Part shown: in pieces, positions 18,802 through 27,400 of the stretch
Position numbering within the stretch: position 1 is the first letter of the stretch
Layout: each line of letters opens with the position of its first letter
Assembly (NCBI RefSeq): GCF_018968705.1
Contig: NZ_CP076668.1
Coordinates: 5,281,001 to 5,345,000, forward strand
DNA from: Pseudomonas lijiangensis
GTDB taxonomy: Bacteria; Pseudomonadota; Gammaproteobacteria; Pseudomonadales; Pseudomonadaceae
Length of the DNA stretch: 64,000 nucleotides
Direction: 5' to 3'
Program-made: the position numbers and the translations under genes
The notes under the pieces: generated by a model
Databases searched by the model: none
Told to the model about the DNA's origin: nothing
What the model saw: only the letters and a program-made list of their open reading frames with translations

Positions 18802-19688
18802 AGGCCAGCGGCTTTCAGGCGTGCAGCGTGGTCGAGGAAGAGCTTTACAGGGTTCGCCCCCTTACCCACAAGGCCGAAGGTCTGGTTGACGATATCGAAG
18901 TGGTCGAGGGGAAAGTCATCACCGATCACGGTGCCCAGGTGTGAGCTGAAACGCCCGACCATACCATCGCACTGGCCCTTTTCCTTGACGAAGGTGCGGG
19001 CGAAGATCCGGCAGGTGACGTTGGTCCCGTCGATCAGGTTGCGCCCACGGTTGGTAACGCCCGGCTGAAGGATCCCGGACCAGGAGTAATAACGCACCCC
19101 ATTGACCAGTTCCTCACCCTGCCCGCCCCAGGTATGCGGCAGCCCCTGAGGGTATTGCCGGTTGAACAGTGCTACCCCGGTCGTGGTCAGGGATTGGTGG
19201 GAGGCCGAGATATTCATCGGCAACTTCGGCCCGCGATACCCGGTTTCAAACACCGTGATCGTCCAGGACAGCAAACCGATCACCGCATTCACCACACGCC
19301 CGCCCGCACTGCCTACCGGGAAAGTACGCTCCAGATAATCCGCCAGTTCGGAACCATGATTGGGACCGGCCACGGAAGTCACCGAAGCCACCAGATCCGG
19401 GCGCTTGGCGGCGACATAACGAACCGTCAGCGCGCCCTGGCTATGGCCGATCAGGTTGACCTTGGACACACCGGTTTCGCGGATGGTCTTCTCGACGACC
19501 TTGAGCAACTGTTCTCCACGTATCTCGGTGGAGTTGACCCCGGAAACCATCACCGGAATCACCGTCGCGCCACCCCGCTCCAGCGCCTTGATGATGCCGA
19601 ACCAGTAGGGATAGACCAGTAAACGCACAAACCCCAACAACCCGGGCACGAGCAGCAACGGATACCGCGTAGCTTGTTCTTGCGCCAT
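18798..19688 (-). CDS. Family I.1 type triacylglycerol lipase without signal peptide
   Basis: A 296-residue alpha/beta hydrolase close to Pseudomonas LipA: LLLVPGLLGF oxyanion region (11-20), YWFGI (28-32), GHSQG with nucleophile Ser83, catalytic Asp241 in CDGMVG, and His263 in LDHFDIVNQTFGL. The start at 19688 has GGGAGAGG upstream. The protein begins MAQEQATRYP with no export signal, and no foldase (lif) gene is adjacent. It may be cytoplasmic or exported by another route, as in some P. fragi and P. fluorescens type enzymes. It is convergent with, and overlaps, the EamA gene. Confidence 0.87.
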   Translation of the reverse strand: MAQEQATRYPLLLVPGLLGFVRLLVYPYWFGIIKALERGGATVIPVMVSGVNSTEIRGEQLLKVVEKTIRETGVSKVNLIGHSQGALTVRYVAAKRPDLVASVTSVAGPNHGSELADYLERTFPVGSAGGRVVNAVIGLLSWTITVFETGYRGPKLPMNISASHQSLTTTGVALFNRQYPQGLPHTWGGQGEELVNGVRYYSWSGILQPGVTNRGRNLIDGTNVTCRIFARTFVKEKGQCDGMVGRFSSHLGTVIGDDFPLDHFDIVNQTFGLVGKGANPVKLFLDHAARLKAAGL

Positions 19689-19924
19689 ATATGCCTCTCC
19701 CACATTAGCCAATAGCCAGACCTTTGGGTGTGTTTGAAAAGTCACCCAGCGGTGATCAGGCAAGGTACTTTTCAGACAAAGCCTAGCGGTGTTTGGGAGC
19801 AAGACAGATTTATATGACAAATACACGTACTGCCTTATCGCCATCAATTATCGAACTCTCGCGCACCTTCCCGGCTCCAACCTGCATCGGGCCAAGAACG
19901 GCTCTGTCATGCGGAGAAACAACG

Positions 19925-20263
19925 ATGTACAAGAAAATCCTGGCGGCTACCTGTGTATTGGGGACATTGGCGGGTTGTGGCACCACTACCGTGCAGAATC
20001 CGGTGGACTTCGTGACCTATCGCGACGAACCGCTGGTCAAGCAGGTCGAAAACGGCATGACCCGCCAACAAGTCCTGACCATCGGCGGTGAGCCATCGTC
20101 CACCTTCGAGCGCAAGGTGAACCCGGGAACCTGCAACAACTACGTGTTGTTCAAGGACGGCCACAAGCAGGTTTATCACGTGAGCTTCAACGGCGACGGC
20201 CGCGTGAACCACAAAGGCTTCATGACCTGCGAACAGCGCGAAGCGAACGAACGCGCCATGTGA
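19925..20263 (+). CDS. osmE: OsmE-like lipoprotein
   Basis: A 112-residue lipoprotein. The lipobox LAGC places the acylated cysteine at residue 18. A SmpA/OmlA (BamE-like) domain follows, with VENGMTRQQVLTIGGEPSS (about 42-60) and CNNYVLF/CEQRE cysteines. In E. coli OsmE is osmotically induced and its role is unclear. The ATG at 19925 is preferred over upstream in-frame starts because the lipoprotein signal begins there. A terminator follows at 20296-20314. Confidence 0.88.
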   Translation: MYKKILAATCVLGTLAGCGTTTVQNPVDFVTYRDEPLVKQVENGMTRQQVLTIGGEPSSTFERKVNPGTCNNYVLFKDGHKQVYHVSFNGDGRVNHKGFMTCEQREANERAM

Positions 20264-20295
20264 TGTCGGCCATGTAGTAATAAAAAGCTCGTTGC

Positions 20296-20314
20296 AGCCC
20301 GCACCGGGCTTTTT
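20296..20314 (+). terminator. Terminator after osmE
   Basis: AGCCCG-CAC-CGGGCT (20296-20310) is a perfect six-base-pair stem followed by TTTTT. It touches the stop codon of the convergent immunity-like gene at 20313. Confidence 0.75.
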
Positions 20315-21011
20315 ACCATTCCCAGTCTTTCTCCAGGTACTCGGCCGTGGGTGGCAGGACGGAGTGCAGGAATTGCAGGTACTGCTCGAATAACGCCTTG
20401 TTGGGGAGGTGGGCCACAAAGCCTGTGGTGATGTCAGTGCAATGGATAACGATGATTGAGCGCTTACGATCAAGCGTGACAAAGTTATGCATATCCCATG
20501 GGCGAGTTTCTCGATGATGGATCGGGTTCTTCCAATTCAGCAAAGTACGTGCTGCCCCGAGTGAAATGGCGGCTGGGCCGATCAGGAAGAGCAGCGAGCC
20601 GGTGACAAGTGCGACGCCGAGAAAGAGCAGGATGATGAAAATGGCGATGCCTTTGAAGAACGGGCCTGCGAAGTCTGGGTAGTGAAGGAAGTATTCGACA
20701 GAGCCTGACTGGTTTTTAATGTGGTAGTTAAATACCGTTTTCTGCCTGACTGCAAACACAATCAAATAAGTTGCGAATAGTGCGCACGCACAGCCTGCAC
20801 CAATAAGCAAGTTCAGTTCCTCAGGCAAACCATCCCACATTAGCCACAGGCAATAAAGAAAAGGAAGAAGGCCTGATACGACTACTGCGATATGAGCTTT
20901 TATCAATTCCTTTGGGGGGCAATCGATTGTTTTGGCGCTCCACATCATGACAGATGTATCAGTACAAAATGATGCGCTCTGTTCTCCGCTGCAAGCGACC
21001 ATATGATTCAT
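20313..21011 (-). CDS. Proposed T6SS immunity membrane protein, array copy 5
   Basis: A 232-residue protein with four hydrophobic segments: two in a variable N-terminal hairpin (about 37-58 and 68-88) and two contiguous ones at about 118-155 (FKGIAIFIILLFLGVALVTG, then LLFLIGPAAISLGAA). The C-terminal half is soluble and ends in LHSVLPPTAEYLEKDWEW. From about residue 95 it is almost identical to copies 3 and 4, while residues 35-95 differ. The start at 21011 gives the same N-terminus as copy 4; the frame is open 39 codons further upstream. Immunity function is inferred from position behind the effector and from the array. Confidence 0.75.
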   Translation of the reverse strand: MNHMVACSGEQSASFCTDTSVMMWSAKTIDCPPKELIKAHIAVVVSGLLPFLYCLWLMWDGLPEELNLLIGAGCACALFATYLIVFAVRQKTVFNYHIKNQSGSVEYFLHYPDFAGPFFKGIAIFIILLFLGVALVTGSLLFLIGPAAISLGAARTLLNWKNPIHHRETRPWDMHNFVTLDRKRSIIVIHCTDITTGFVAHLPNKALFEQYLQFLHSVLPPTAEYLEKDWEW

Positions 21012-21115
21012 GGCGTTTATTACTCCGAAAAAATAACAGACACGATTTGATTCTTCTCTGACAAAAAATAAGAACGTTATTTTCTTGCAATACTGTTTCT
21101 TAAGCCGCTCGCATT
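21012..21115. repeat. Repeated spacer between array copies 4 and 5
   Basis: This AT-rich spacer of about 104 bases shares TGATTCTTC and TCTTGCAATA blocks plus TTAAGCCGCTCGCATTTCAC with the spacers at 21815-21916 and 22616-22719. Spacer plus gene forms the tandem unit of 801-803 bases. Confidence 0.85.
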
Positions 21116-21814
21116 TCACCACTCCCAATCTTTCTCCATATACTCGGCCGTTGGCGGCAGGACGGAGTGCAGAAATTGCAGGTACTGCTCGAATAACTCT
21201 TTGTTTGGGAGGTGGGCCACAAAGCCTGTGGTGATGTCAGTGCAATGGATAACGATGATTGAGCGCTTACGATCAAGCGTGACAAAGTTATGCATATCCC
21301 ATGGGCGAGTTTCTCGATGATGGATCGGGTTCTTCCAATTCAGCAAAGTACGTGCTGCCCCGAGTGAAATGGCGGCTGGGCCGATCAGGAAGAGCAGCGA
21401 GCCGGTGACAAGTGCGACGCCGAGAAAGAGCAGGATGGTGAAAATGGCGATGCCTTTGAAGAACGGGCCTGCGAAGTCTGGGTAGTGAAGGAAGTATTCG
21501 ACAGAGCCTGACTGGGTTTTTATATGGTAGTTGAAGATGGTTTTTTGTCTTGCAACAAGCATTATCAAATAGGTTGCATACGCCACACCAATACAGGCAA
21601 GTCCTATAAGCACATCTATATCTTCAGCAAGCGTATCCCACATTAGCCATGCGCAGTAAAGAAAGGGCAGAAGGTTTGACATCACGATTATAAGATAAAC
21701 CTTCATTAGCTCCTTTGGAGAGCAATCAATTGTTTTGGTGCTCCACATCATGGCAGATGTATCAGTACAAGATGATGCGCTCTGTTCTCCGCTGCAAGCG
21801 ACCATATAATTCAT
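21116..21814 (-). CDS. Proposed T6SS immunity membrane protein, array copy 4
   Basis: A 232-residue paralogue: MNYMVACSGEQSASSCTDTS at the start, a variable membrane hairpin (LLPFLYCAWLMW and a second helix at about 68-88), then the conserved half from RQKTIFNYHIKTQSGSVEYF to the end (EYMEKDWEW). Residues from about 95 onward differ from copy 5 at only a handful of positions. No upstream extension is open here, which supports the internal ATG as the true start throughout the array. Confidence 0.77.
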   Translation of the reverse strand: MNYMVACSGEQSASSCTDTSAMMWSTKTIDCSPKELMKVYLIIVMSNLLPFLYCAWLMWDTLAEDIDVLIGLACIGVAYATYLIMLVARQKTIFNYHIKTQSGSVEYFLHYPDFAGPFFKGIAIFTILLFLGVALVTGSLLFLIGPAAISLGAARTLLNWKNPIHHRETRPWDMHNFVTLDRKRSIIVIHCTDITTGFVAHLPNKELFEQYLQFLHSVLPPTAEYMEKDWEW

Positions 21815-21916
21815 GGCATTTATTACTCCGACAAAACAACAGACATGATTTGATTCTTCGCTGAAAAAAATAAGAATATTATTTCTTGCAATATTTTTTC
21901 TTAAGCCGCTCGTATT
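21815..21916. repeat. Repeated spacer between array copies 3 and 4
   Basis: The spacer has the same blocks as 21012-21115 and 22616-22719, with small deletions in the A/T runs (ATTATTTCTTGCAATA). These deletions close the reading frame that runs through the other two spacers. Confidence 0.85.
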
Positions 21917-22615
21917 TCACCACTCCCAATCTTTCTCCATATACTCGGCCGTTGGCGGCAGGACGGAGTGCAGAAATTGCAGGTACTGCTCGAATAACTC
22001 TTTGTTCGGGAGGTGGGCCACAAAGCCTGTAGTGATGTCAGTGCAATGGATAACGATGATTGAACGCTTACGATCAAGCGTGACGAAGTTATGCATATCC
22101 CATGGGCGAGTTTCTCGATGATGGATCGGGTTACTCCAATTCAATAGAGTGCGTGCTGCCCCGAGTGAAATGGCGGCTGGGCCGACCAGGAATAGCAGCG
22201 AACCGGTGACGAGCGCGACGCCGAGAAAGAACAGGATGGTGAAAATGGCGATGCCTTTGAAGAGCGGGCCTGCGAAGGCTGGGTAGTGAAGGAAGTATTC
22301 GACAGAGCCTGACTGGGTTTTTATGTGGTAGTTGAAGGTGGTCTTTTGCCTTATTACAAGCATGATCATGTAAGTAAAGTACGCGCCTGATGCGCAAACA
22401 GATCCTATAAAAAAACCTGCACTTTCAGTTATTGCATCCCACATCAACCATGTGAAATAAGTGAAAAGCGCAAGAGCCGCAATTATGAAAGAGACTTGAA
22501 ACCTCATAAACTCTCTAGGCGGGCAATCGATTATTTTGACACTCCACATCATGACAGATGTATCGGTGCAAGATGATGCGCTCTGATCTGCGCTGCAAGC
22601 GACCATATGATTCAT
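21917..22615 (-). CDS. Proposed T6SS immunity membrane protein, array copy 3
   Basis: A 232-residue paralogue: MNHMVACSADQSASSCTDTS, a variable hairpin distinct from copies 4 and 5 (SFIIAALALFTYFTWLMW, IGSVCASGAYFTYMIML), then the constant half. The start at 22615 lies 104 bases after the copy 2 stop. An in-frame reading through the spacer back to the previous gene is possible but not conserved in copy 4. The tandem arrangement and shared end (EKDWEW) show origin by duplication. Confidence 0.77.
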   Translation of the reverse strand: MNHMVACSADQSASSCTDTSVMMWSVKIIDCPPREFMRFQVSFIIAALALFTYFTWLMWDAITESAGFFIGSVCASGAYFTYMIMLVIRQKTTFNYHIKTQSGSVEYFLHYPAFAGPLFKGIAIFTILFFLGVALVTGSLLFLVGPAAISLGAARTLLNWSNPIHHRETRPWDMHNFVTLDRKRSIIVIHCTDITTGFVAHLPNKELFEQYLQFLHSVLPPTAEYMEKDWEW

Positions 22616-22719
22616 GGTGTTTATTACTCCCAAAAAACAACAGACACGATTTGATTCTTCGCTGACAAAAAATAAGAATGTTATTTTCTTGCAATACTGT
22701 TTCTTAAGCCGCTCGCATT
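22616..22719. repeat. Repeated spacer between array copies 2 and 3
   Basis: The AT-rich spacer has the same sequence blocks as 21012-21115 and differs at only a few positions. It begins right at the copy 2 stop codon. Confidence 0.85.
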
Positions 22720-23421
22720 TCACCATTCCCAATCTTTCTCCATATACTCGGCCGTTGGCGGCAGGACGGAGTGCAGGAATTGTAGGTACTGCTCGAATAA
22801 ATCCTTATTGGGAAGGTGAGCCACAAAGCCTGTAGTGATGTCAGTGCAATGGATAACGATGATTGAGCGCTTACGATCAAGCGTGACGAAGTTATGCATA
22901 TCCCATGGGCGAGTTTCACGATGATGAATCGGGTTCTTCCAATTCAATAGAGTACGTGCTGCCCCGAGAGACATGGCGGCTGGGCCGACCAAGAAGAGCA
23001 GCGAGCCAGTGAAGAGCGCGACGCCGAGAAAGAACAGGATTGCGAAAATGGCGATGCCTTTGAAGAGAGGACCTGCGAAGTCAGGATAATAGTCGTAGTA
23101 TTCAAGCAGTGCCTTTTGAGAGGTGACACTGTAATTGAATACCGTTTTCTGCCTGAAGACCAGTATCAAGTAAAATACATAACTATAGAAAGCGACATAG
23201 CATGCCACAACCATCGAAACATCAAGCTCAACCCTCCCCCATGACAACCATGTAATAAACAAGATCCACACTGTACCCACCAAAAAAATAACTAACTGAC
23301 CTTCCATAACTTCCTTGGGAGGGCTTTTCATTGTTTTAATTGACCACTCAAATACTTTCTCATACTCCACTGATTCCTCAGCAGTCGTATCAATGAGCGA
23401 AGCTTTTTTCTCGCTGTGCAT
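22720..23421 (-). CDS. Proposed T6SS immunity membrane protein, array copy 2 (mosaic)
   Basis: A 233-residue paralogue that is chimeric. Its N-terminal 95 residues match copy 1 (MHSEKKASLI, EESVEYEK, GTVWILFITWLSWGRV, YVAFYSYVFYLILVFRQKTV), including QKALLEYYDYYPDFAGPLF. Its last 80 residues match copies 3-5 (LNWKNPIHHRETRPWDMHNF, TDITTGFVAHLPNK) and not copy 1. It lies directly behind a broken effector 3' end, just as copy 1 lies behind the intact effector. The start at 23421 matches that of copy 1. Confidence 0.8.
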   Translation of the reverse strand: MHSEKKASLIDTTAEESVEYEKVFEWSIKTMKSPPKEVMEGQLVIFLVGTVWILFITWLSWGRVELDVSMVVACYVAFYSYVFYLILVFRQKTVFNYSVTSQKALLEYYDYYPDFAGPLFKGIAIFAILFFLGVALFTGSLLFLVGPAAMSLGAARTLLNWKNPIHHRETRPWDMHNFVTLDRKRSIIVIHCTDITTGFVAHLPNKDLFEQYLQFLHSVLPPTAEYMEKDWEW

Positions 23422-23430
23422 AGTGCCTAC

Positions 23431-23779
23431 TTACTCCGGGGTTGGAAGGATCAAGGATTGGGCGCGAGGTTCTGCACTCACCAAAAGTTTGGTGAGGGTT
23501 AATCCATCTGCTGTGCCATTGCCTTTCTTGTCGGGTTCCATCTGATAAAGGTAACCCCGCCCCCTTCTCCATGACTTACTACATCACCGGGGTACCAGAT
23601 CTGCAGTTCGATATAGTCAGTACTCTTGTTTAGCGGCCCCCAGGTCTGCCAGACAACATCCTCGCCTTCAGGCATGATCGGGAAATGCAACTCTGAGGAA
23701 GGATGGGATGGACGTTCGTTGCTGATTTTTGCAAATTTTCTGATATGCATATATCGGCCACGCTCTTCAAAAATATCTT
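23431..23779 (-). pseudogene. Orphan effector C-terminal fragment (frameshifted)
   Basis: This is a duplicate of the last 115 or so codons of the effector at 24493-27876: DIFEERGRYMHIRKFAKISN, then HFPIMPEGEDVVWQTW, TDYIELQIWYPGDVVSHGE. Relative to the effector one base is missing in a G-run near 23565 (GAAGGGGGCGGGG against GAAGAGGGGCGGGG). The frame then switches and the terminal LTLTKLLVSAEPRA and LILPTPE codons are out of frame. It has no own start region. Homology begins abruptly at CAAAAATATCTT (23768-23779), three bases from the copy 1 stop codon, which marks the duplication junction. Confidence 0.85.
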
Positions 23780-23781
23780 GT

Positions 23782-24483
23782 TTACCACTCCCAGTCTTTC
23801 TCCATGTACTCGGCCGTGGGTGGCAGGACGGAGTGCAGGAATTGCAGATACTGCTCGAACAGCTCTTTGTTGGAGAAGCGGGCCTCAAATCCCAGCGTAA
23901 TGTCCGTGCGATGGGTAATAATCATGGAGCGTTTTCGATCTACCGTGACAAAGTTGTACTCGTTCCAGGGCAAGCTTTCCTCGTTGTGAATCTTGTTTTC
24001 CCAATTCAGCAAAGTACGAGCTGCTCCGAGTGAAATCGCGGCTGGGCCAATCAGGAAGAGCAGCGAGCCAGTGAAGAGCGCGACGCCAAGAAAGAACAGG
24101 ATTGCGAAAATGACGATGCCTTTGAAGAGAGGACCTGCGAAGTCAGGATAATAGTCGTAGTATTCAAGCAGTGCCTTTTGGGAGGTGACACTGTAGTTGA
24201 ATACCGTTTTCTGCCTGAAGACCAGTATCAAGTAAAATACATAACTATAGAAAGCGACATACCCTGCCACAATTACTGACCTATCAAGCTGAACCCTCCC
24301 CCATGAAAGCCATGTAATAAACAAGATCCACACTGTACCCAGTAAAAAAATAATTAACTGGCCCTCCCTGACCTCCTTGGGAGGGCCTTTGATTGTTTTA
24401 ATTGACCAGTCAAATATTTTTTCATATTCCACTGATTCCTCAGCAATCGTCTCAATGAGCGAAGCTTTTTTCTCGCTGTGCAT
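23782..24483 (-). CDS. Proposed immunity protein of the adjacent effector, array copy 1
   Basis: A 233-residue four-helix membrane protein directly behind the effector; its start at 24483 is nine bases past the effector stop, so the two are co-transcribed. The N-terminal half matches copy 2. Its C-terminal 80 residues are distinct from all other copies (NWENKIHNEESLPWNEYNFV, ITHRTDITLGFEARFSNK) before the common end EYMEKDWEW. By position it is the cognate immunity protein. VasX-type pore-forming effectors are likewise neutralised by a membrane immunity protein. Confidence 0.82.
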   Translation of the reverse strand: MHSEKKASLIETIAEESVEYEKIFDWSIKTIKGPPKEVREGQLIIFLLGTVWILFITWLSWGRVQLDRSVIVAGYVAFYSYVFYLILVFRQKTVFNYSVTSQKALLEYYDYYPDFAGPLFKGIVIFAILFFLGVALFTGSLLFLIGPAAISLGAARTLLNWENKIHNEESLPWNEYNFVTVDRKRSMIITHRTDITLGFEARFSNKELFEQYLQFLHSVLPPTAEYMEKDWEW

Positions 24484-24492
24484 AGTGCCTAG

Positions 24493-27400
24493 TTACTCCG
24501 GGGTTGGAAGGATCAAGGAGTGGGCGCGAGGTTCTGCACTCACCAAAAGTTTGGTGAGGGTTAATCCATCGGCTGTGCCATTGCCTTTCTTGTCGGGTTC
24601 TATCTGATAAAGGTAACCCCGCCCCTCTTCTCCATGACTTACTACATCACTGGGGTACCAGATCTGCAGTTCGATATAGTCAGTACTCTTGTCTAGCGGC
24701 ACCCAAGTCTGCCAGACAACATCCTCGTCCTCGGGCATGATTGGAAAATGTAACCCTGAGGAAGGATGGGGTGGACGTTCGTTGCTGGCTTTTGCAAATT
24801 TTCTGATGTGCGTGTATTGACCACGCGCTTCAAAAATATCTTTTATGGATGATTCAATCTTGGCGACAGGCAGAACACCCAGAGGGCGCTTACTGCCGAT
24901 AACGTTAAGTTGAATCCACTTTCCGCGCACGGCGTTAGGGAGCCGAATCTGGATCCATGCGCCATTAGGTACGGCCACTTCCATGTAGTCGCCTTTCCCC
25001 AGGTAACGCGACTCATAAACAACCGTGCTTTTGACAAAAACTTGAGGACTTAGCTGGACCTCCAATAACGAGCGCTTTTCCTCGCTACGCCCCTCTGGAG
25101 TGTCGGCGTGACGGAGTTCTATAGAGCGTGTCCAACAGCACTTCTTTAACCACCAGCCCACATTGTCGCTCTTGAAATAGTTCAAAGCCAAGCAAGCCGT
25201 TAAATAAATAGCACCTATGACAAAAAGCCCGACCATAAACCATGGATTCATGACAAACATTGTCAATTTACTGTATATTTTCAGGCCCGAAAACATATAC
25301 AGTACGCCGCCAAAACCCATACCAATTACAGAAAATTTCTTTACTGTTATGGCCATTTTCTCTTCTGATGTTTTAGCACTATCCTGATCAGCGAGTAGAT
25401 CCACATACTCCAACACCGCCGCCACCACGGCAAACGCACCCAACGCCACCATCGTGACCCGGAACCCACGAATTGCCTTACCCCATACCGCATTCCCCTG
25501 TTTGGTCCAGTACGCAGCAGGACGATCCAGTATCCCTACGCTCTTACCGTCGATCAGCACCGGCTTCGCCTCCTTGATCACCGCCCACGGCGCTTCAACA
25601 AACACCGCCATCAACAGGTTGAAGCTGTAACCCAAGCTGTAACCGATCTTGGCGATGTCCTTGGCGCTGAAGTCGCCATCGCGGGTCAGGTCTTGGTAGA
25701 GCACGGCGGTGTTGATGAAGTTGATGAGGATGACGCCCCAGGTGATCGCGGCACCCAAGCCCCCAAGGCGTTCGCTCCAGGCCTTGGCGCGGGCGTGCCA
25801 GTCCCTGGCGACGTCCAGGCCGGATTTGAAGAAGGTGCGGATTTCCTCTTGCAGCAACCGGGCGTACTGGTTGTTCTGGAAGTCCAGTAACGCTGGGATT
25901 TTCAGCTCATGCCGGCGCAGGGCGTCCAGCTGTGATTGCAGCTGGCGCGCCAGGTGTCGGCGCTCCCGGGGATGGAGGGGGTAGAGCCAGTTGTGGCGGG
26001 TGTCGTCGATCTGTTTGATGAGAAGACGCTGCTCGCGCTTCCACTGTTTGAGCCGGGAGGCGATCTGGTCGTCGAGGCGGATCCGCTCCGGCGCATTGAT
26101 CAGTATCTGGCCGATCATGAAGTTACGGGTCAAGGCTCCGAGATTCTGACCCTTGCCCAGGGCCAGACGACTGTCCACCGGCACCCAGGCCAGCAGCATG
26201 TTTTCGGCAATCGTCTTGCCCGCTCCGCTCGCCAGTTCGCGCAGGGCCTTGAAGGTGTCCTGTACCGGTTGCTTGAGCTTTTTCATCCAGGCCGCGTCGG
26301 CGAAACCCTGATGATTGAGCACGGCATTGAGTTCACCGGCTCGGGTGGCCAGGTTGGTGAGGTCGCCGAGGCCGTTGAGCAGCGCGTTGGCTTCCTGGTG
26401 CAGGGCTTCCTTGAGGGCAGGAGAAAATCCATAGCGCATCGTCCCGAACAGGCTGTTGCCGCTGGCTTCCTGCTCGGCCAGCCAGGCACTGGCCTGCTGA
26501 TCCTGTGCGTACACGACCAGCAGGTGGGTCATGACGGTTTGCAGGTACAGCAGGGTATTGGGGTTGGTGGTATCGATAAACAGCCGGCGCGGGTCATTGC
26601 CCAGATGTTCGGCCCAGGCCTGAAAGTCCGCTTGAGTATCGCGCACCTGTTGCAGCAGGGTTTCGCTGAGGGGCAGGTGTTCTTGCAGATAGGCGCGTGC
26701 GCCTTCGAGGTCGATTTCACGACGCCACTTTTCGCGATCCTTCCAGGCCTGACGATCTTCCTGGGACGGGTAGCGGCCATAACGGGCACGCAACGTATTG
26801 CGCATGTCCACACTCTTGAACATGTCGCCGGTGCCCATATAGCCACCCAGCGAGTTGCCATGCTGGGTCTGCATGTCCTCCAGGTCCATCTGATCGAAAC
26901 AGGTTTCCAGCTCGCTCAGGTACTGCTGCGTCTTGAGGCGGTCATCGCGCACCGATTCGGGTAAGTGCTGCGGGTCACTATTGGCACCGCAGAGCAGCGT
27001 CACGGTCTGGGCCATCTGCAGCTTGTGCTCGTGCTCCTGTTGCCAGGTCTGAAAAGCCGCCTGATCCCCCGCCAGTTGCAGGCCCAGATCATTGAGCACA
27101 CCCAGCGGGTCGTCCAGGGCGATCAGCAGCGAGCTGTATTTGTCCGGAACGCTGCCCAGCCAGTACACGTCAGCCCCGGGCGGGGTCACGATCGATTTTG
27201 CGACTGGGTCCTGAGGTTCAGGCGCAGCGGTGGGGATGGACGAATCGGCAAAACGGTTGTCTTCGACCACGTATTCCTTGTCGATATCGGCCACGGCGGC
27301 GGCCAGATCCAGCAGGGGCAAAGCGCCGGGTTCGTTCAGGGTGGTGCAGAAACGCGCCAGGTCCACCGGCTTCATCCACAAGGCACGGCTGTCGGCATGG

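Noticed and set aside
20313..22719. Regular repeats in the 20-23 kb region as a CRISPR array
   Set aside because: The units are 0.80 kb genes with spacers, not 25-40 base repeats with unique spacers; no cas genes are present.
22616..22732. Longer reading of array copy 3 (and copy 5) through the spacer, adding 39 residues
   Set aside because: Copy 4 has no such open extension, and all three share the internal ATG giving the same MN(H/Y)MVAC start, so the internal start is preferred.
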